Assembly: GCA_023423695.1 (NCBI GenBank)
Contig: JAFAFA010000063.1
Span: 58,506-122,505, forward strand
Direction of reading: 5' to 3'
Length of the DNA stretch: 64,000 nt
Source of the DNA: Pseudomonadota bacterium
GTDB taxonomy: Bacteria > Pseudomonadota > Alphaproteobacteria > Azospirillales > Azospirillaceae
Part shown: piece after piece, positions 52,823 to 61,474 of the stretch
Layout of the letters: every line of letters starts with the position of its first letter
Position numbering within the stretch: position 1 is the stretch's first letter
Notes under the pieces: model-generated
What the model was told of the DNA's origin: nothing
The model's database searches: none
The model's input: the letters and a program-made list of their open reading frames with translations, nothing else
Program-made: the position numbers and the translations under genes

Positions 52823-53713
52823 TCACGCAGGCGGCCGCCACTTGGGCCGGAAAAGCCCGCGCCTCAGAGCGGCCCACAATTTGCGGGGCTTGCTCAGCGT
52901 CAACGGCCGCTCGTGACCATGCCAGCCGCGCCGTTCAAGCGTGTCGAGAAGCTCTTCATAGATCCCCATCATCAGCAGCGCTGGGCGCAGCCGCGACCGC
53001 CGACAGCGAAGCAGGGCGCGGTCCGCATCGGCGAAACGACGATGCGCGATCGCGGCAAGATCGCGGCAGGCGTCGTCGAGGGCGGGGCTGGAGAGCACCG
53101 ATGAAACGCCCGTCGTCGGATCGATTCCGTGCCGGCGCAGCAGGTCGCCCGGCAGGTAGAGTCGTCCCTGTTCGGCATCTTCGGCCACGTCGCGCAGAAT
53201 GTTGGTGAGTTGCAGTGCCTCACCGAGTGCCAGGGCGAAGACCTGGGCTTCGGGTTCGTCGGCGCCGAAAGCGTGCAGCGACAGCAGACCAACGGCCCCG
53301 GCCACCCGCCGGCAGTAGAGACGCAGCCTCGTCCCATCGGGGGCGAACATCGCCTCCTCGAGGTCCATCTCCATCCCATCGATGATCGCCAGGAATTCCT
53401 CGCGGGGCAGGCCGAAGCGGCGCACCGGGTCAGCCAATGCGTGCGTGGCGGGGCGCGTCGGGTTGCCGGCATAGAGCCGTTCCACTTCGGCGCGCCACTC
53501 GCGAAGTTCTGATTGCTTTACCGCATCCGAATCAGGTCCATCGGCAATGTCGTCGACCTCGCGGCAGAAGGCATAGATGGCATACATGGCGTGGCGCCGT
53601 TCCAACGGCAGGATCCGCATGCCGAGGTAAAATGACGTGCCCGACCGTGTCACCACGTCGGCCGCGTAAGTCAATGAATCGTGATTGTCGTTGTCTTGCG
53701 CTATTTCGGCCAT
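52823..53713 (-). CDS. hpnD: HpnD, presqualene diphosphate synthase
   Basis: A 296-aa trans-isoprenyl diphosphate synthase. The start segment RSGTSFYLGMRILP is characteristic of HpnD. Both Asp-rich metal motifs are present (REVDDIAD at about 51-58; NILRDVAEDAEQGRLYLP at about 171-188). It condenses two farnesyl diphosphates. The partner genes hpnC and hpnE for the last steps to squalene are not in the window. Confidence 0.9.
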   Translation of the reverse strand: MAEIAQDNDNHDSLTYAADVVTRSGTSFYLGMRILPLERRHAMYAIYAFCREVDDIADGPDSDAVKQSELREWRAEVERLYAGNPTRPATHALADPVRRFGLPREEFLAIIDGMEMDLEEAMFAPDGTRLRLYCRRVAGAVGLLSLHAFGADEPEAQVFALALGEALQLTNILRDVAEDAEQGRLYLPGDLLRRHGIDPTTGVSSVLSSPALDDACRDLAAIAHRRFADADRALLRCRRSRLRPALLMMGIYEELLDTLERRGWHGHERPLTLSKPRKLWAALRRGLFRPKWRPPA

Positions 53714-53890
53714 CTTGCCAATGCCTTACACTTGCCTGACCGGCCGCTGTAGTCCACCGGCGCGCTGGCGATGAAGCCGCAGATCAGCAGCGGGTCGGAA
53801 GTATCATGCGATGGAGCTACCGTAACCTCTCCGGGAGTTCACACCGCTGGGCGGTGACGCGACGGCCAAAGCCAGGGACCGACGGCAGCG
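53714..53890. other. Spacer between hpnA and hpnD with an operator copy
   Basis: A 177-bp gap between two same-direction genes, holding a copy of the recurrent operator and little else. It suggests that hpnD-shc-hpnG has its own promoter. Confidence 0.45.
53815..53827 (-). promoter_or_regulatory. Recurrent operator copy upstream of hpnD
   Basis: AGCTACCGTAACC has three mismatches to the consensus but an intact TACCGTAAC. TGATCT on the minus strand (53786-53781) is a weak -10 candidate 35 bp from the centre. It lies 102 bp upstream of the hpnD ATG. Confidence 0.35.
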
Positions 53891-54883
53891 TCAGAATGAT
53901 CGCGGAGAAGCCGGCAGGGTCTCCGTACGCATCAACCACGCCACCGCATCCGCCAAAGTATTGTCCAAGGGACGTGGATTGTAGCCAAGTTCGCGCATCG
54001 CTTTTGTGCTGTCCACAAATCCGGCGGCGATCGCCAGACGGACACCGGTGGCCGGTGCATGCGGCGGGCGGTGAGTGATGTGGTCACTCATCCACTCCTC
54101 CAGCATCGCTGCGGCCAGAGCCAAGCGGCCGGGTATCGGCCAGCGGCGTCGGCACCTGCGCCCGGCCAGCCGGTCTATACGGCTCGCAAGGTCGGAAAGC
54201 GTCAGGTTTTTTCCGCCAAGGATATAGCGCTCACCCACCACACCGCGTTCGGCCGCCAGGATCATGCCGGCGGCGACATCGCGGACGTCCACCAGATTGA
54301 GGTTGCAGTTCAGGATCAAACGCGGTCCGCCGTTCAGGAACAGACGCAACATGGCGGTCGGCGGTGTCGGTGTGTGATCGCCGGGGCCGATTGGAGCCGT
54401 CGGATTGACGATAACGACAGGCATTCGCCTGGCCGCTGCCAACGCCTCTCTTTCGGCCAGGTATTTTGAGCGGCAATAGGGACCGGCCATGGCCTCAAGC
54501 CCAGGGTTGAAGCCATCGTCAACCGCTTCCCTGCCGTTCAGCACGCTTTCCGTCGAGCAATGGACGAACCGGCGCACGCCGGCCTTTGCGGCTGCCGCGA
54601 GCATGATCCGCGTGCCGCCATGATTGACTGCGTCGAACACGGACGGATCGCGATGCCAGAGCTGCGCCGTTGCAGCAAGATGGAAAACTTGCCTGACACC
54701 GTCGCAGGCCCTGGCCACCGCTTCATGGTCAAGCACGGAGCCGTGCAGAAAGGTGGCATTGGGCAGCAGCTCGCGGGGAGGGGCCGTATCCAGGATCCGC
54801 ACGTGCTCGCCACGCCCTACCAGAGCCTCGACGAGATGGCTGCCGATGAATCCGCTGCCACCGGTAACGAGCGATGGCTCCAT
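53891..54883 (-). CDS. hpnA: HpnA, hopanoid-associated NAD-dependent sugar epimerase
   Basis: A 330-aa extended SDR protein with the Rossmann motif TGGSGFIG (about 7-14) and the YCRSK catalytic Tyr-Lys pair (about residue 145). HpnA-type enzymes accompany hopanoid clusters and are thought to act on the sugar side of the head group. The ATG is 5 bp after the hpnM stop, with GGAG upstream. Other UDP-sugar epimerase roles cannot be excluded. Confidence 0.86.
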   Translation of the reverse strand: MEPSLVTGGSGFIGSHLVEALVGRGEHVRILDTAPPRELLPNATFLHGSVLDHEAVARACDGVRQVFHLAATAQLWHRDPSVFDAVNHGGTRIMLAAAAKAGVRRFVHCSTESVLNGREAVDDGFNPGLEAMAGPYCRSKYLAEREALAAARRMPVVIVNPTAPIGPGDHTPTPPTAMLRLFLNGGPRLILNCNLNLVDVRDVAAGMILAAERGVVGERYILGGKNLTLSDLASRIDRLAGRRCRRRWPIPGRLALAAAMLEEWMSDHITHRPPHAPATGVRLAIAAGFVDSTKAMRELGYNPRPLDNTLADAVAWLMRTETLPASPRSF

Positions 54884-54888
54884 GCCGC

Positions 54889-55539
54889 TCAACTCCGGTT
54901 GAGCAATTGCTCGGCGTTGGTGTTCAAATCGCGCGTCAAGCCCGGAAGCCCGCTGGTGCGCAGGGACGACTGGAAATCCGCACGTTGTGACGCGATCTGG
55001 CTGATGGTGCCCTTGGCTAGCACGTCGAGGATCTTCCAACCGCTTCCCTCCTGCCGCAGCACATAGGTGAGGCGCACAGGGGATTTTCCGGGCTTTTTCA
55101 GGTCGGTATCCACCAGCATCGTGCCGCGCGTTCCCGGCCGCTCTCCGACGATGTCGATGGTCTGTCCTTCGTAGCTGTTGAAGCGGTCTACGTACTGGGC
55201 GGCACTTCGCCGGGTGAACGCATCGAGTGCTTGATGCTGTTCCGCCTCGGTGGCCTTGTCGAAATAGGGTGCCGCAACCACGCGCAATGCAGTGTCCAGA
55301 TCAAAGATCTCCTGCATGAGGGGAAGGAAGCGTTGCAGCCGGCTGCGCGCCGGCTCGCGCCCGCCGCTCTTCATCAGATCCAGCAACGCTTGGTTCAGCC
55401 GGGTTATCGGGGCGACGACCGGGGACGCGACCTGGGCCGGTGCCGGGCAGGGAACAAACAACAGCACCGACAGCGCTAGAAGCACCAGGGCGGTAATGCA
55501 GCGCGCTGGCATCGACGCTCCAACCAAGGGCATTCCCAT
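54889..55539 (-). CDS. hpnM: HpnM, MlaC/Ttg2D-family periplasmic lipid-binding protein
   Basis: A 216-aa exported protein (signal peptide to about residue 36, ending PAPAQ) with the MlaC fold (RFLPLMQEIFDLDTALRVV; WKILDVLAKGTISQIASQR). HpnM is the hopanoid-cluster member of this family. AAGGAGGAGG lies upstream of the chosen ATG; ATGs 2 and 9 codons further in are alternatives. The Mla operon elsewhere in the window lacks its own mlaC, so this protein could be its shuttle. Confidence 0.85.
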   Translation of the reverse strand: MGMPLVGASMPARCITALVLLALSVLLFVPCPAPAQVASPVVAPITRLNQALLDLMKSGGREPARSRLQRFLPLMQEIFDLDTALRVVAAPYFDKATEAEQHQALDAFTRRSAAQYVDRFNSYEGQTIDIVGERPGTRGTMLVDTDLKKPGKSPVRLTYVLRQEGSGWKILDVLAKGTISQIASQRADFQSSLRTSGLPGLTRDLNTNAEQLLNRS

Positions 55540-56055
55540 TGATCCGGTTCCCTCCTCCTTGGCCGGGGCGCTTCTGCAAGCCGGCACATGCCGGGATCTG
55601 CATGCCGCGCTCGTCAATGCGCGGAGAGGATTATGCCGCTCTCCGTCCAACCCGGCGTGGAGATTCGAATAATCGCCTGTATAAACACAGACAAACAGCA
55701 TGGCTACAATAGCACGGCTTCATGCGGGTTTGCGACCTAATCGGGATTCAAATGACGAAATCCAATACATCTTTAGTGTGGCGGCAGCAACGGATTGGAA
55801 ATCGGTCGATCGCAGAGTTACCTCTCCATCGAACTGCTCTGGAACCAAAGTCGCCCGATTTTCATCAACTCGATGGCAAGGAAGCAATCTGCCATTCTGT
55901 CGCTGTGGATTCCGGAGAGGGCCTGGGCGTAGAGGAACAGGTTCTTGCCATCGAAGTTCTGTCGGAATCGAGGGATAGACGACCTTCTGGATGAGGTGCG
56001 GCCAGCAGGAAACACGCATAGCATTCGTCAGCGTGCAGCAAAGGGAGACTTCCCC
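55540..56055. other. Divergent spacer between hpnM and the sulfotransferase gene
   Basis: A 516-bp spacer. The stretch 55720-56040 has several overlapping frames of 70-200 codons on both strands, none convincing. A near-palindrome ACGGATT-GGA-AATCGGT (55790-55806) may be a decayed small palindromic element. Confidence 0.45.
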
Positions 56056-57189
56056 ATGAGCCGCGAACCGAACCGCTGGCGGCACTGGCTTCCAAGCGCC
56101 AACCATCCGCTCTACGGCTGCGATGCGCTGACGCTTTTGAAGGTGATCGTGGACAATGGCGGCGTGGATGCACGCCATGTTCCGACGCTTGCCGCAGTGT
56201 TTGCGTCCGCCCTGCTGCGGGCACCGTTCTCGTTGGCGGAGTGGGCGTGGGTGAAGTGGCGGCTGCGACGTCTCGGTCCGATGCCTGCGCCGGTCTTCAT
56301 CCTGGGACATTGGCGCAGCGGGACCACACACCTTTATAATCTGCTGAGCCGCGATCCGCAGTTCGGGTTCATTTCGCCGGTGGCCGTGGGGTTGCCGTGG
56401 GACATGATGGGGCTCGGTTCCGTGCTGCGGCCCGTTTTGGAGCGAGCCCTGCCGGAGCGCCGCTACATCGACAACGTCGCTGTTCGGCCCGACTCGCCGC
56501 AGGAGGACGAGATCGCGCTGGCGAACATGTCGCCGCTATCCTTCTATCATGGGCTATATTTCCCGCGGCACTTCGACAGGAATCTGCAACGCGGCCTTTA
56601 CCACGAAGGTTGCACGGCGGCGGAGACGGAGGGCTGGCGCCGCCGCTTCGTTCATCTGCTGGAAAAGGTGTCACTTGCCCAGGGCGGGCGGCGCCTTCTG
56701 ATCAAGAACCCCGTCTACAGTGCCCGCGTCGCCATGCTGCGGGAAATCTGGCCCGACGCACACTTCATCCACATCCACCGCGATCCGCGGGCGGTGTTCG
56801 TGTCCACGGTGCATTTCTACCGCACGCTGCTGGACAAGCTGGCGCTCCAGCCCTACGGCCACATCGACGTTGAGCAGGTGGTCCTCGACCATTACCCGCG
56901 GATCATGCAGGCGTTGCTGGATGACACTGCCGACCTGCCGCCCGACCATTTCGTCGAGGTGTCGTTCGAAACGTTCGAGCGCGAGCCGCTGGCGGAAGCG
57001 GAACGCATCTACCGCAGGCTCCATCTTCCAGGATATGCGGCAGCGGAGCCGCGCTTCAAAGCCTATCTGGGCGAGGTGCGCGGCTACGCCAAGAACGAAC
57101 ACCGGCTGTCCGAGGCCGGGCGGGAGCGGGTGGAGCGCCGGTGGAGCCCCTTCATCGCCCGCTGGGGTGTGCCGGCGGTCACACCATGA
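56056..57189 (+). CDS. Sulfotransferase family protein
   Basis: A 377-aa protein with the PAPS 5'-phosphosulfate loop GHWRSGTTH (84-92) and a 3'-phosphate-type segment (HIHRDPRAVFVSTVHFY, about 239-255). This is the pattern of sulfotransferase-3 and related enzymes that sulfate lipids, glycans or phenols. No signal peptide; the N-terminal region is amphipathic. AAGGGAGA precedes the ATG. It is coupled to the beta-propeller gene by ATGA and sits within the hopanoid island on the opposite strand. The acceptor is unknown. Confidence 0.83.
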   Translation: MSREPNRWRHWLPSANHPLYGCDALTLLKVIVDNGGVDARHVPTLAAVFASALLRAPFSLAEWAWVKWRLRRLGPMPAPVFILGHWRSGTTHLYNLLSRDPQFGFISPVAVGLPWDMMGLGSVLRPVLERALPERRYIDNVAVRPDSPQEDEIALANMSPLSFYHGLYFPRHFDRNLQRGLYHEGCTAAETEGWRRRFVHLLEKVSLAQGGRRLLIKNPVYSARVAMLREIWPDAHFIHIHRDPRAVFVSTVHFYRTLLDKLALQPYGHIDVEQVVLDHYPRIMQALLDDTADLPPDHFVEVSFETFEREPLAEAERIYRRLHLPGYAAAEPRFKAYLGEVRGYAKNEHRLSEAGRERVERRWSPFIARWGVPAVTP

Positions 57190-58316
57190 TCCGTCCGCTG
57201 GTGATTGGGCTGATGGTGCTGGTGGGATGGGCAGGGATGGCTTTCGCGGATTGTCGGATGGTGGCGGTCACGGCGAATGGCCGGCCGGTGTTCGGCATCG
57301 AGGATCTGGTGGTGGATCAGGCTCTCGGGCAGGCGGTGCTTTCCGCTCACGACCGTTGGGCAGCTCCGGAGAAGTCTGGCGGAGGGCTGTTCCTGCTCTC
57401 CTTGGCGGCACTCGCCGGGGAGCGGGCCGAAGCCGTTGAATTGAGCGCCGGCTTTCATCCGGACGGTGGATTCCGACCGCATGGCATGGACCTGCGGGCG
57501 GAGACGGACGGAAGCCGTTCCGTGCTGGCGATCAACCGGCGCTGGACCGGCGACACGGTGGTCGAGCGCTTCTCCCTCACCGGTGAGGAACTGCGCCATC
57601 AGGGCACGGTGGAGAGTCCGCTCCTGTGCCGGGCCAACGACGTGGGGTTCCTGGAGACCGGCCGCTTCCTGTTCACCAGCGACCATGGCTGCTGCGGCGG
57701 GATGGCGGCAGGCCTGGAGGATGTCCTGAACCTTCGCCGCGGTTTCGTCGGCCTCGTGGAGGAAGGGCGGGTGCGGGTGCTGGCGACAGGGATCGGCTTT
57801 GCCAACGGCCTGCTGCCGGATGTGGCCGCCGACCGGTTGTTCGTCGCTGCAACGCGGGAGGATGCCGTGCTCGTCTACCGGCTGTCGGCGCTGATGGCGG
57901 GCGACGGTGCGGCCGTGCCGGAACGGATCGCCCTGCCCGGCGGGCCCGACAATCTGAGCCGCGCGGTCGGCGGAGCGTTGGAGGGCCGGGTGCTGGCCGC
58001 GGTGCATCCGTCGTTGCTGGCACTGGCCCTGCACCGCTTAGGGCACCGCATCGGCCTGGCGGACATGGCGGCCGCACCGACACGGATCGTGGCGCTCGGG
58101 CCGGACGGAGCAGGGCAAGGCGGGATGGGCCAGATCAAGGTGGAGGTGGTCGTCGAGAATGACGGGCGGCGCCTGCCGGGCGCCACCGTGGCGGCCGCTT
58201 GGCGCGGCGGGCTCATCGCCGGGGCGGCGACGTCGGATCGGCTGCTGGTGTGTGGCGATGAACCCAGCGGTGCCATCCGATCATCAGGCTGGGCAGCACC
58301 AGCAGTGCCGAGATGA
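57186..58316 (+). CDS. Exported SMP-30/arylesterase-like beta-propeller protein
   Basis: A 376-aa protein with a signal peptide (about 1-21, ending AFA). It has repeated beta-propeller blades resembling paraoxonase/SMP-30 lactonases (HPDGGFRPHGMDLRAE; CRANDVGFLETGRFLFTSDHG; GIGFANGLLPDVAADRLFVA; LPGGPDNLSRAV). Calcium-binding Asn/Asp positions appear present. A hydrolase or lactonase role is likely but unproven. It overlaps the sulfotransferase stop by ATGA. The last 104 bp overlap the 3' end of the convergent hpnN gene. Confidence 0.78.
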   Translation: MIRPLVIGLMVLVGWAGMAFADCRMVAVTANGRPVFGIEDLVVDQALGQAVLSAHDRWAAPEKSGGGLFLLSLAALAGERAEAVELSAGFHPDGGFRPHGMDLRAETDGSRSVLAINRRWTGDTVVERFSLTGEELRHQGTVESPLLCRANDVGFLETGRFLFTSDHGCCGGMAAGLEDVLNLRRGFVGLVEEGRVRVLATGIGFANGLLPDVAADRLFVAATREDAVLVYRLSALMAGDGAAVPERIALPGGPDNLSRAVGGALEGRVLAAVHPSLLALALHRLGHRIGLADMAAAPTRIVALGPDGAGQGGMGQIKVEVVVENDGRRLPGATVAAAWRGGLIAGAATSDRLLVCGDEPSGAIRSSGWAAPAVPR

Positions 58317-60912
58317 TTGTGAACAGGATGGCGATGGCCAGCAGCATGCCCATGCTGGACAGGCCCCGATGGCTGGAAATCGCCAGTGTGGCAAAGGCCG
58401 TGCTGGTGGTCAGCGTGCTGACCAGCACGGCGAGGGGCGTGCTGGTGACCAGCAATTCGATTCCGTAATTCGTCCCGCGCGTTCCGGCACGCTCCAACTC
58501 CTGCCCGCGTGCAACCATGTGGATGCTGCTCGACACGCCCAACGCGAACAGCAGCGGCAGGACGATGACGTTGGCGAAGTTGAAGGGGATGTCCAGCAGG
58601 CCTGCAACCGCCATGGTCCACAGCGCCGCGATGACGAGCGGGACCAGGATCAGCACCATGCCCGACAGGCTCCGCTGCACCGCCAGCAGCACCAGCGCCA
58701 TCAGCACGAGCGTCAGCGCCGTCGCTTCCGCGAAGGCGTGCAGGACGATCCGCCCAGCCTGGGTCACGGTCACCGGTGCTCCCGTGGCGTGTGGCGCCAC
58801 CGCCAGCACGGCGTTGGCGAAGCGCGCCATATCGCGGCTGTCGGAAATGTCGTGGGTGGGCAGCACTTCGACCCGCGCCTCCCCATCCGGTGCGATCCAG
58901 CGGCGGCGGATGGAGTCCGGCACGTCCTGGGCGGTCACGGGTCGCTCCACGTCCAGCCCCTCCCGCAGCCGGCCCAGCAGCGGCGGAATACCGCCGGTCA
59001 GCGCGCGGTCGAGCACCGCCAACTTCCCGTCTCCGCCGGATGGGACACGTCCAAGCGCCCCGGCGAAGCGCTGCGCCGCCGCGCGGGTTTCCGGATTGCC
59101 GGAGTCGCCCTGCGCGAACCGGGTGAGATCGTTGCGCAGCGTCGCCACGGCTTCGGCGAGGTCGGCGGGGGAAAGCGCGGGGACCTCCGCAGGCGCGCCG
59201 AGGCTCGGCCCCAGAAGCAGGGCCATGTCCGCGATGATGGGCAGCTTGGCATCCTGTTCCTTGGGGATGAAGCTGGCGAAGGTGCGCACCCCGCCGACCT
59301 GCTCGTTGTCGCGCAGTTGATCGGCCATCGCCTGGGCTGCCGCCAAGTCCGGCTGCAGGATATTCACCGAGTAGGGGGAGGTTCTTGGCACCTCAGCCAG
59401 TGCGCGGTAGGTGCGCACCGCTTCGGTACGCCGGTCCTGCAGGTTCAGCGGATTCACGTCGAGCCGGACCAGCGGCAGGGCGGCGAGCGAAGCCAGCGCG
59501 GTGAGTGCGGTGAGCCCCAGCAGCGTGCTGTTGTGCCGGGTCATCCAGGTGGCGTAGGCGCGGTCCTCGCGTTCCACCCGCACCACGCCGGGGCCGGGGG
59601 GCATGAGGATGAACAGAGCCGGCAGCAGCGTCAGGCTGATGAACAGGGCCACCACCATGCCGAGCGCCGAGATCACCCCGAACTCGGCCAACCCCATATA
59701 GTCGGTTGGCACGAAGGACAGGAAACCGATGATGGCGCACAGCGTGCTGAGCGACAGTGGCGCGCCGACGCTCCGCGCGGCCTCCAGAACAGCGGCGGGC
59801 GGGGTTTGGCCACGGCGCCTCTCCTCCTGGTAGCGCAAGCCGAGATGGCTGCCGAAATCGTCACCCAGCCCGAAGAAGATCACCGCGCAGGTCACCGAGA
59901 TCAGGTTGAGGCGCCCCACCACCGCCGCCGCCAGTCCAGCGCTCAGCGTCAGGCCGATCATCAGCGTGATCATCATGGCCGCGATCATCCGCCAAGAGCG
60001 CATCCCGGCGGTCAACACCGCCGTGACCAGGATGAAAGACAGGATGGTGGCGATGCCCGCCGTATCCGCCACCATGTCCAACTCCGTCTGGCGCAGCACG
60101 ATGGCACCGGTCACGCGGGCGTCCACCCCGCTCCACTCCGGGTCGCCCTTCAATGCGTCGATAGCACCGCGCACGGCGTCCACCGCCGGCCGGCCACGAC
60201 CGAATGCCGTGTCGGCCAACACCGCCTGCGCAGTCACGAAGCGCCGGTTGCCGAACCGCTCGTCGTCGTTCAGTTTGACCAGCCCGGTCCATGACACCGG
60301 CTCCAGCCGGCCGGAGGCCACGCTGTCCGTCGCGTCGGCGAGCCGGGCCAGCAGGTCCGACAGGGTGGCCGGCGCATCCTCGCCCGCATGCTCCAGGACA
60401 AGGCCGAACATATTCGCCAGCCCGCGCAGGTTGGGGCTCTCGTTCAACGTGCCCAGCGCCGCCTGTGCTCCGGCGAGGCGGGTCGCCAGATCCTGGAGGG
60501 CCGGCGGGTCCAGGAACAGCAGTCCGTAGCGCCGGAAATACGGATCCGCCGAGGGAACCTCCACGTCGGCCAAGGACTCCGGGTGTTCGCGCATGAGTTC
60601 GGCCAGGCGCGTCGCCGCCGCATCGGATTGGTCCGGCGAAGGGGCATCGACCACCACGACGATCTGGTCGTCGGCGAAGGGGAACGCCCGCCGATAGGCT
60701 TCCGCGTCGCGCCGGAAAGGGACCTCGGGCGAGATCATGTCGGTGGTGCTGGTGTTGATGCTCAGCCCTTCCACCGAATACCAGCCGGCCAGGCCGGCCA
60801 GCAGCAGGTTCACGACGATGGTGGTGATGGGCCAGCGGCACGCCGCCACGCTCCAGGATTCCAGAAAGGCTCTAGCAAGATCCGCCAATCTCTGCAGAGT
60901 GGAGTGTGGCAC
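58213..60912 (-). CDS. hpnN: HpnN, hopanoid transporter of the RND superfamily
   Basis: An 899-aa RND-type (MMPL/HpnN) protein with an N-terminal TM, two large periplasmic loops and two clusters of TM helices (YSVEGLSINTSTTDMISPE near the start; FFGLGDDFGSHLGLRYQEE). HpnN moves hopanoids to the outer membrane. The start is a GTG with AGGT upstream; no in-frame ATG lies nearer. Its 3' end overlaps the convergent propeller gene by 104 bp. Confidence 0.93.
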   Translation of the reverse strand: MPHSTLQRLADLARAFLESWSVAACRWPITTIVVNLLLAGLAGWYSVEGLSINTSTTDMISPEVPFRRDAEAYRRAFPFADDQIVVVVDAPSPDQSDAAATRLAELMREHPESLADVEVPSADPYFRRYGLLFLDPPALQDLATRLAGAQAALGTLNESPNLRGLANMFGLVLEHAGEDAPATLSDLLARLADATDSVASGRLEPVSWTGLVKLNDDERFGNRRFVTAQAVLADTAFGRGRPAVDAVRGAIDALKGDPEWSGVDARVTGAIVLRQTELDMVADTAGIATILSFILVTAVLTAGMRSWRMIAAMMITLMIGLTLSAGLAAAVVGRLNLISVTCAVIFFGLGDDFGSHLGLRYQEERRRGQTPPAAVLEAARSVGAPLSLSTLCAIIGFLSFVPTDYMGLAEFGVISALGMVVALFISLTLLPALFILMPPGPGVVRVEREDRAYATWMTRHNSTLLGLTALTALASLAALPLVRLDVNPLNLQDRRTEAVRTYRALAEVPRTSPYSVNILQPDLAAAQAMADQLRDNEQVGGVRTFASFIPKEQDAKLPIIADMALLLGPSLGAPAEVPALSPADLAEAVATLRNDLTRFAQGDSGNPETRAAAQRFAGALGRVPSGGDGKLAVLDRALTGGIPPLLGRLREGLDVERPVTAQDVPDSIRRRWIAPDGEARVEVLPTHDISDSRDMARFANAVLAVAPHATGAPVTVTQAGRIVLHAFAEATALTLVLMALVLLAVQRSLSGMVLILVPLVIAALWTMAVAGLLDIPFNFANVIVLPLLFALGVSSSIHMVARGQELERAGTRGTNYGIELLVTSTPLAVLVSTLTTSTAFATLAISSHRGLSSMGMLLAIAILFTIISALLVLPSLMIGWHRWVHRHTPAADPTSPPRR

Positions 60913-61060
60913 GTGAGCGCTACCTGTCGTTGGACAACATGGAGCGGGTCTGGATCAGGCAGCAAGTTGGGCCAGGTGATCCCTTGGCGAGATTCCGAAA
61001 ACCGATGGGGAAGTGTAGCATTCGGTATCCATGAGCAGTGCGGCAGACGGGTGTTACCCA

Positions 61061-61471
61061 ATGCGCGTGGCGATAATTTTGGTCATGGTTCTGTTTGCCC
61101 GATTTGCGCACGCCGCCGATGTCCTGGTGAGCGTGCATGGCGTGGCGAATAACCGTGGTGAGATCGTCGTCGGCATCTGCTCCGCGGACGTGTTCATCGG
61201 TGGCACCTGCGCCTATGGCGGCACGGCGCCGGCCCGGCCGGGGACGGTCACGGTGATGGTTCCCGGCGTCATGCCGGGAACCTATGCGGTGCGTGCCTAC
61301 CACGACGAGAACGGAAACCATCGCATCGATCGCAATCTGCTGGGCATTCCCCTGGAGGGCTATGGCTTTGGAAACGACGCGCGCGTCGTGCTTGCCCCGC
61401 CGAACTTCGCCGATGCCGCGATCACGGTGGGCGAGGGTGGCGGGGAGACGGGATTGACGCTGCGCTATTGA
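61061..61471 (+). CDS. DUF2141 exported protein
   Basis: A 136-aa protein with a signal peptide (about 1-18, ending AHAA) and the DUF2141 pattern (NNRGEIVVGIC; GTYAVRAYHDENGNHRIDRN; GIPLEGYGFGND). The DENGNHRID segment resembles a calcium-binding loop. The family is common in periplasmic proteins next to lipid or carotenoid genes. It is divergent from hpnN across about 150 bp and ends 3 bp from the convergent hpnH stop. Confidence 0.82.
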   Translation: MRVAIILVMVLFARFAHAADVLVSVHGVANNRGEIVVGICSADVFIGGTCAYGGTAPARPGTVTVMVPGVMPGTYAVRAYHDENGNHRIDRNLLGIPLEGYGFGNDARVVLAPPNFADAAITVGEGGGETGLTLRY

Positions 61472-61474
61472 CGG

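Noticed and set aside
55720..56040. Fragment of a gene on the minus strand before the sulfotransferase
   Set aside because: Several short frames overlap on both strands with no consistent family; I record it only as spacer.
58159..60294. 700-codon plus-strand frame opposite hpnN
   Set aside because: Composition is typical of antisense noise and the opposite strand encodes a clear RND-type protein.
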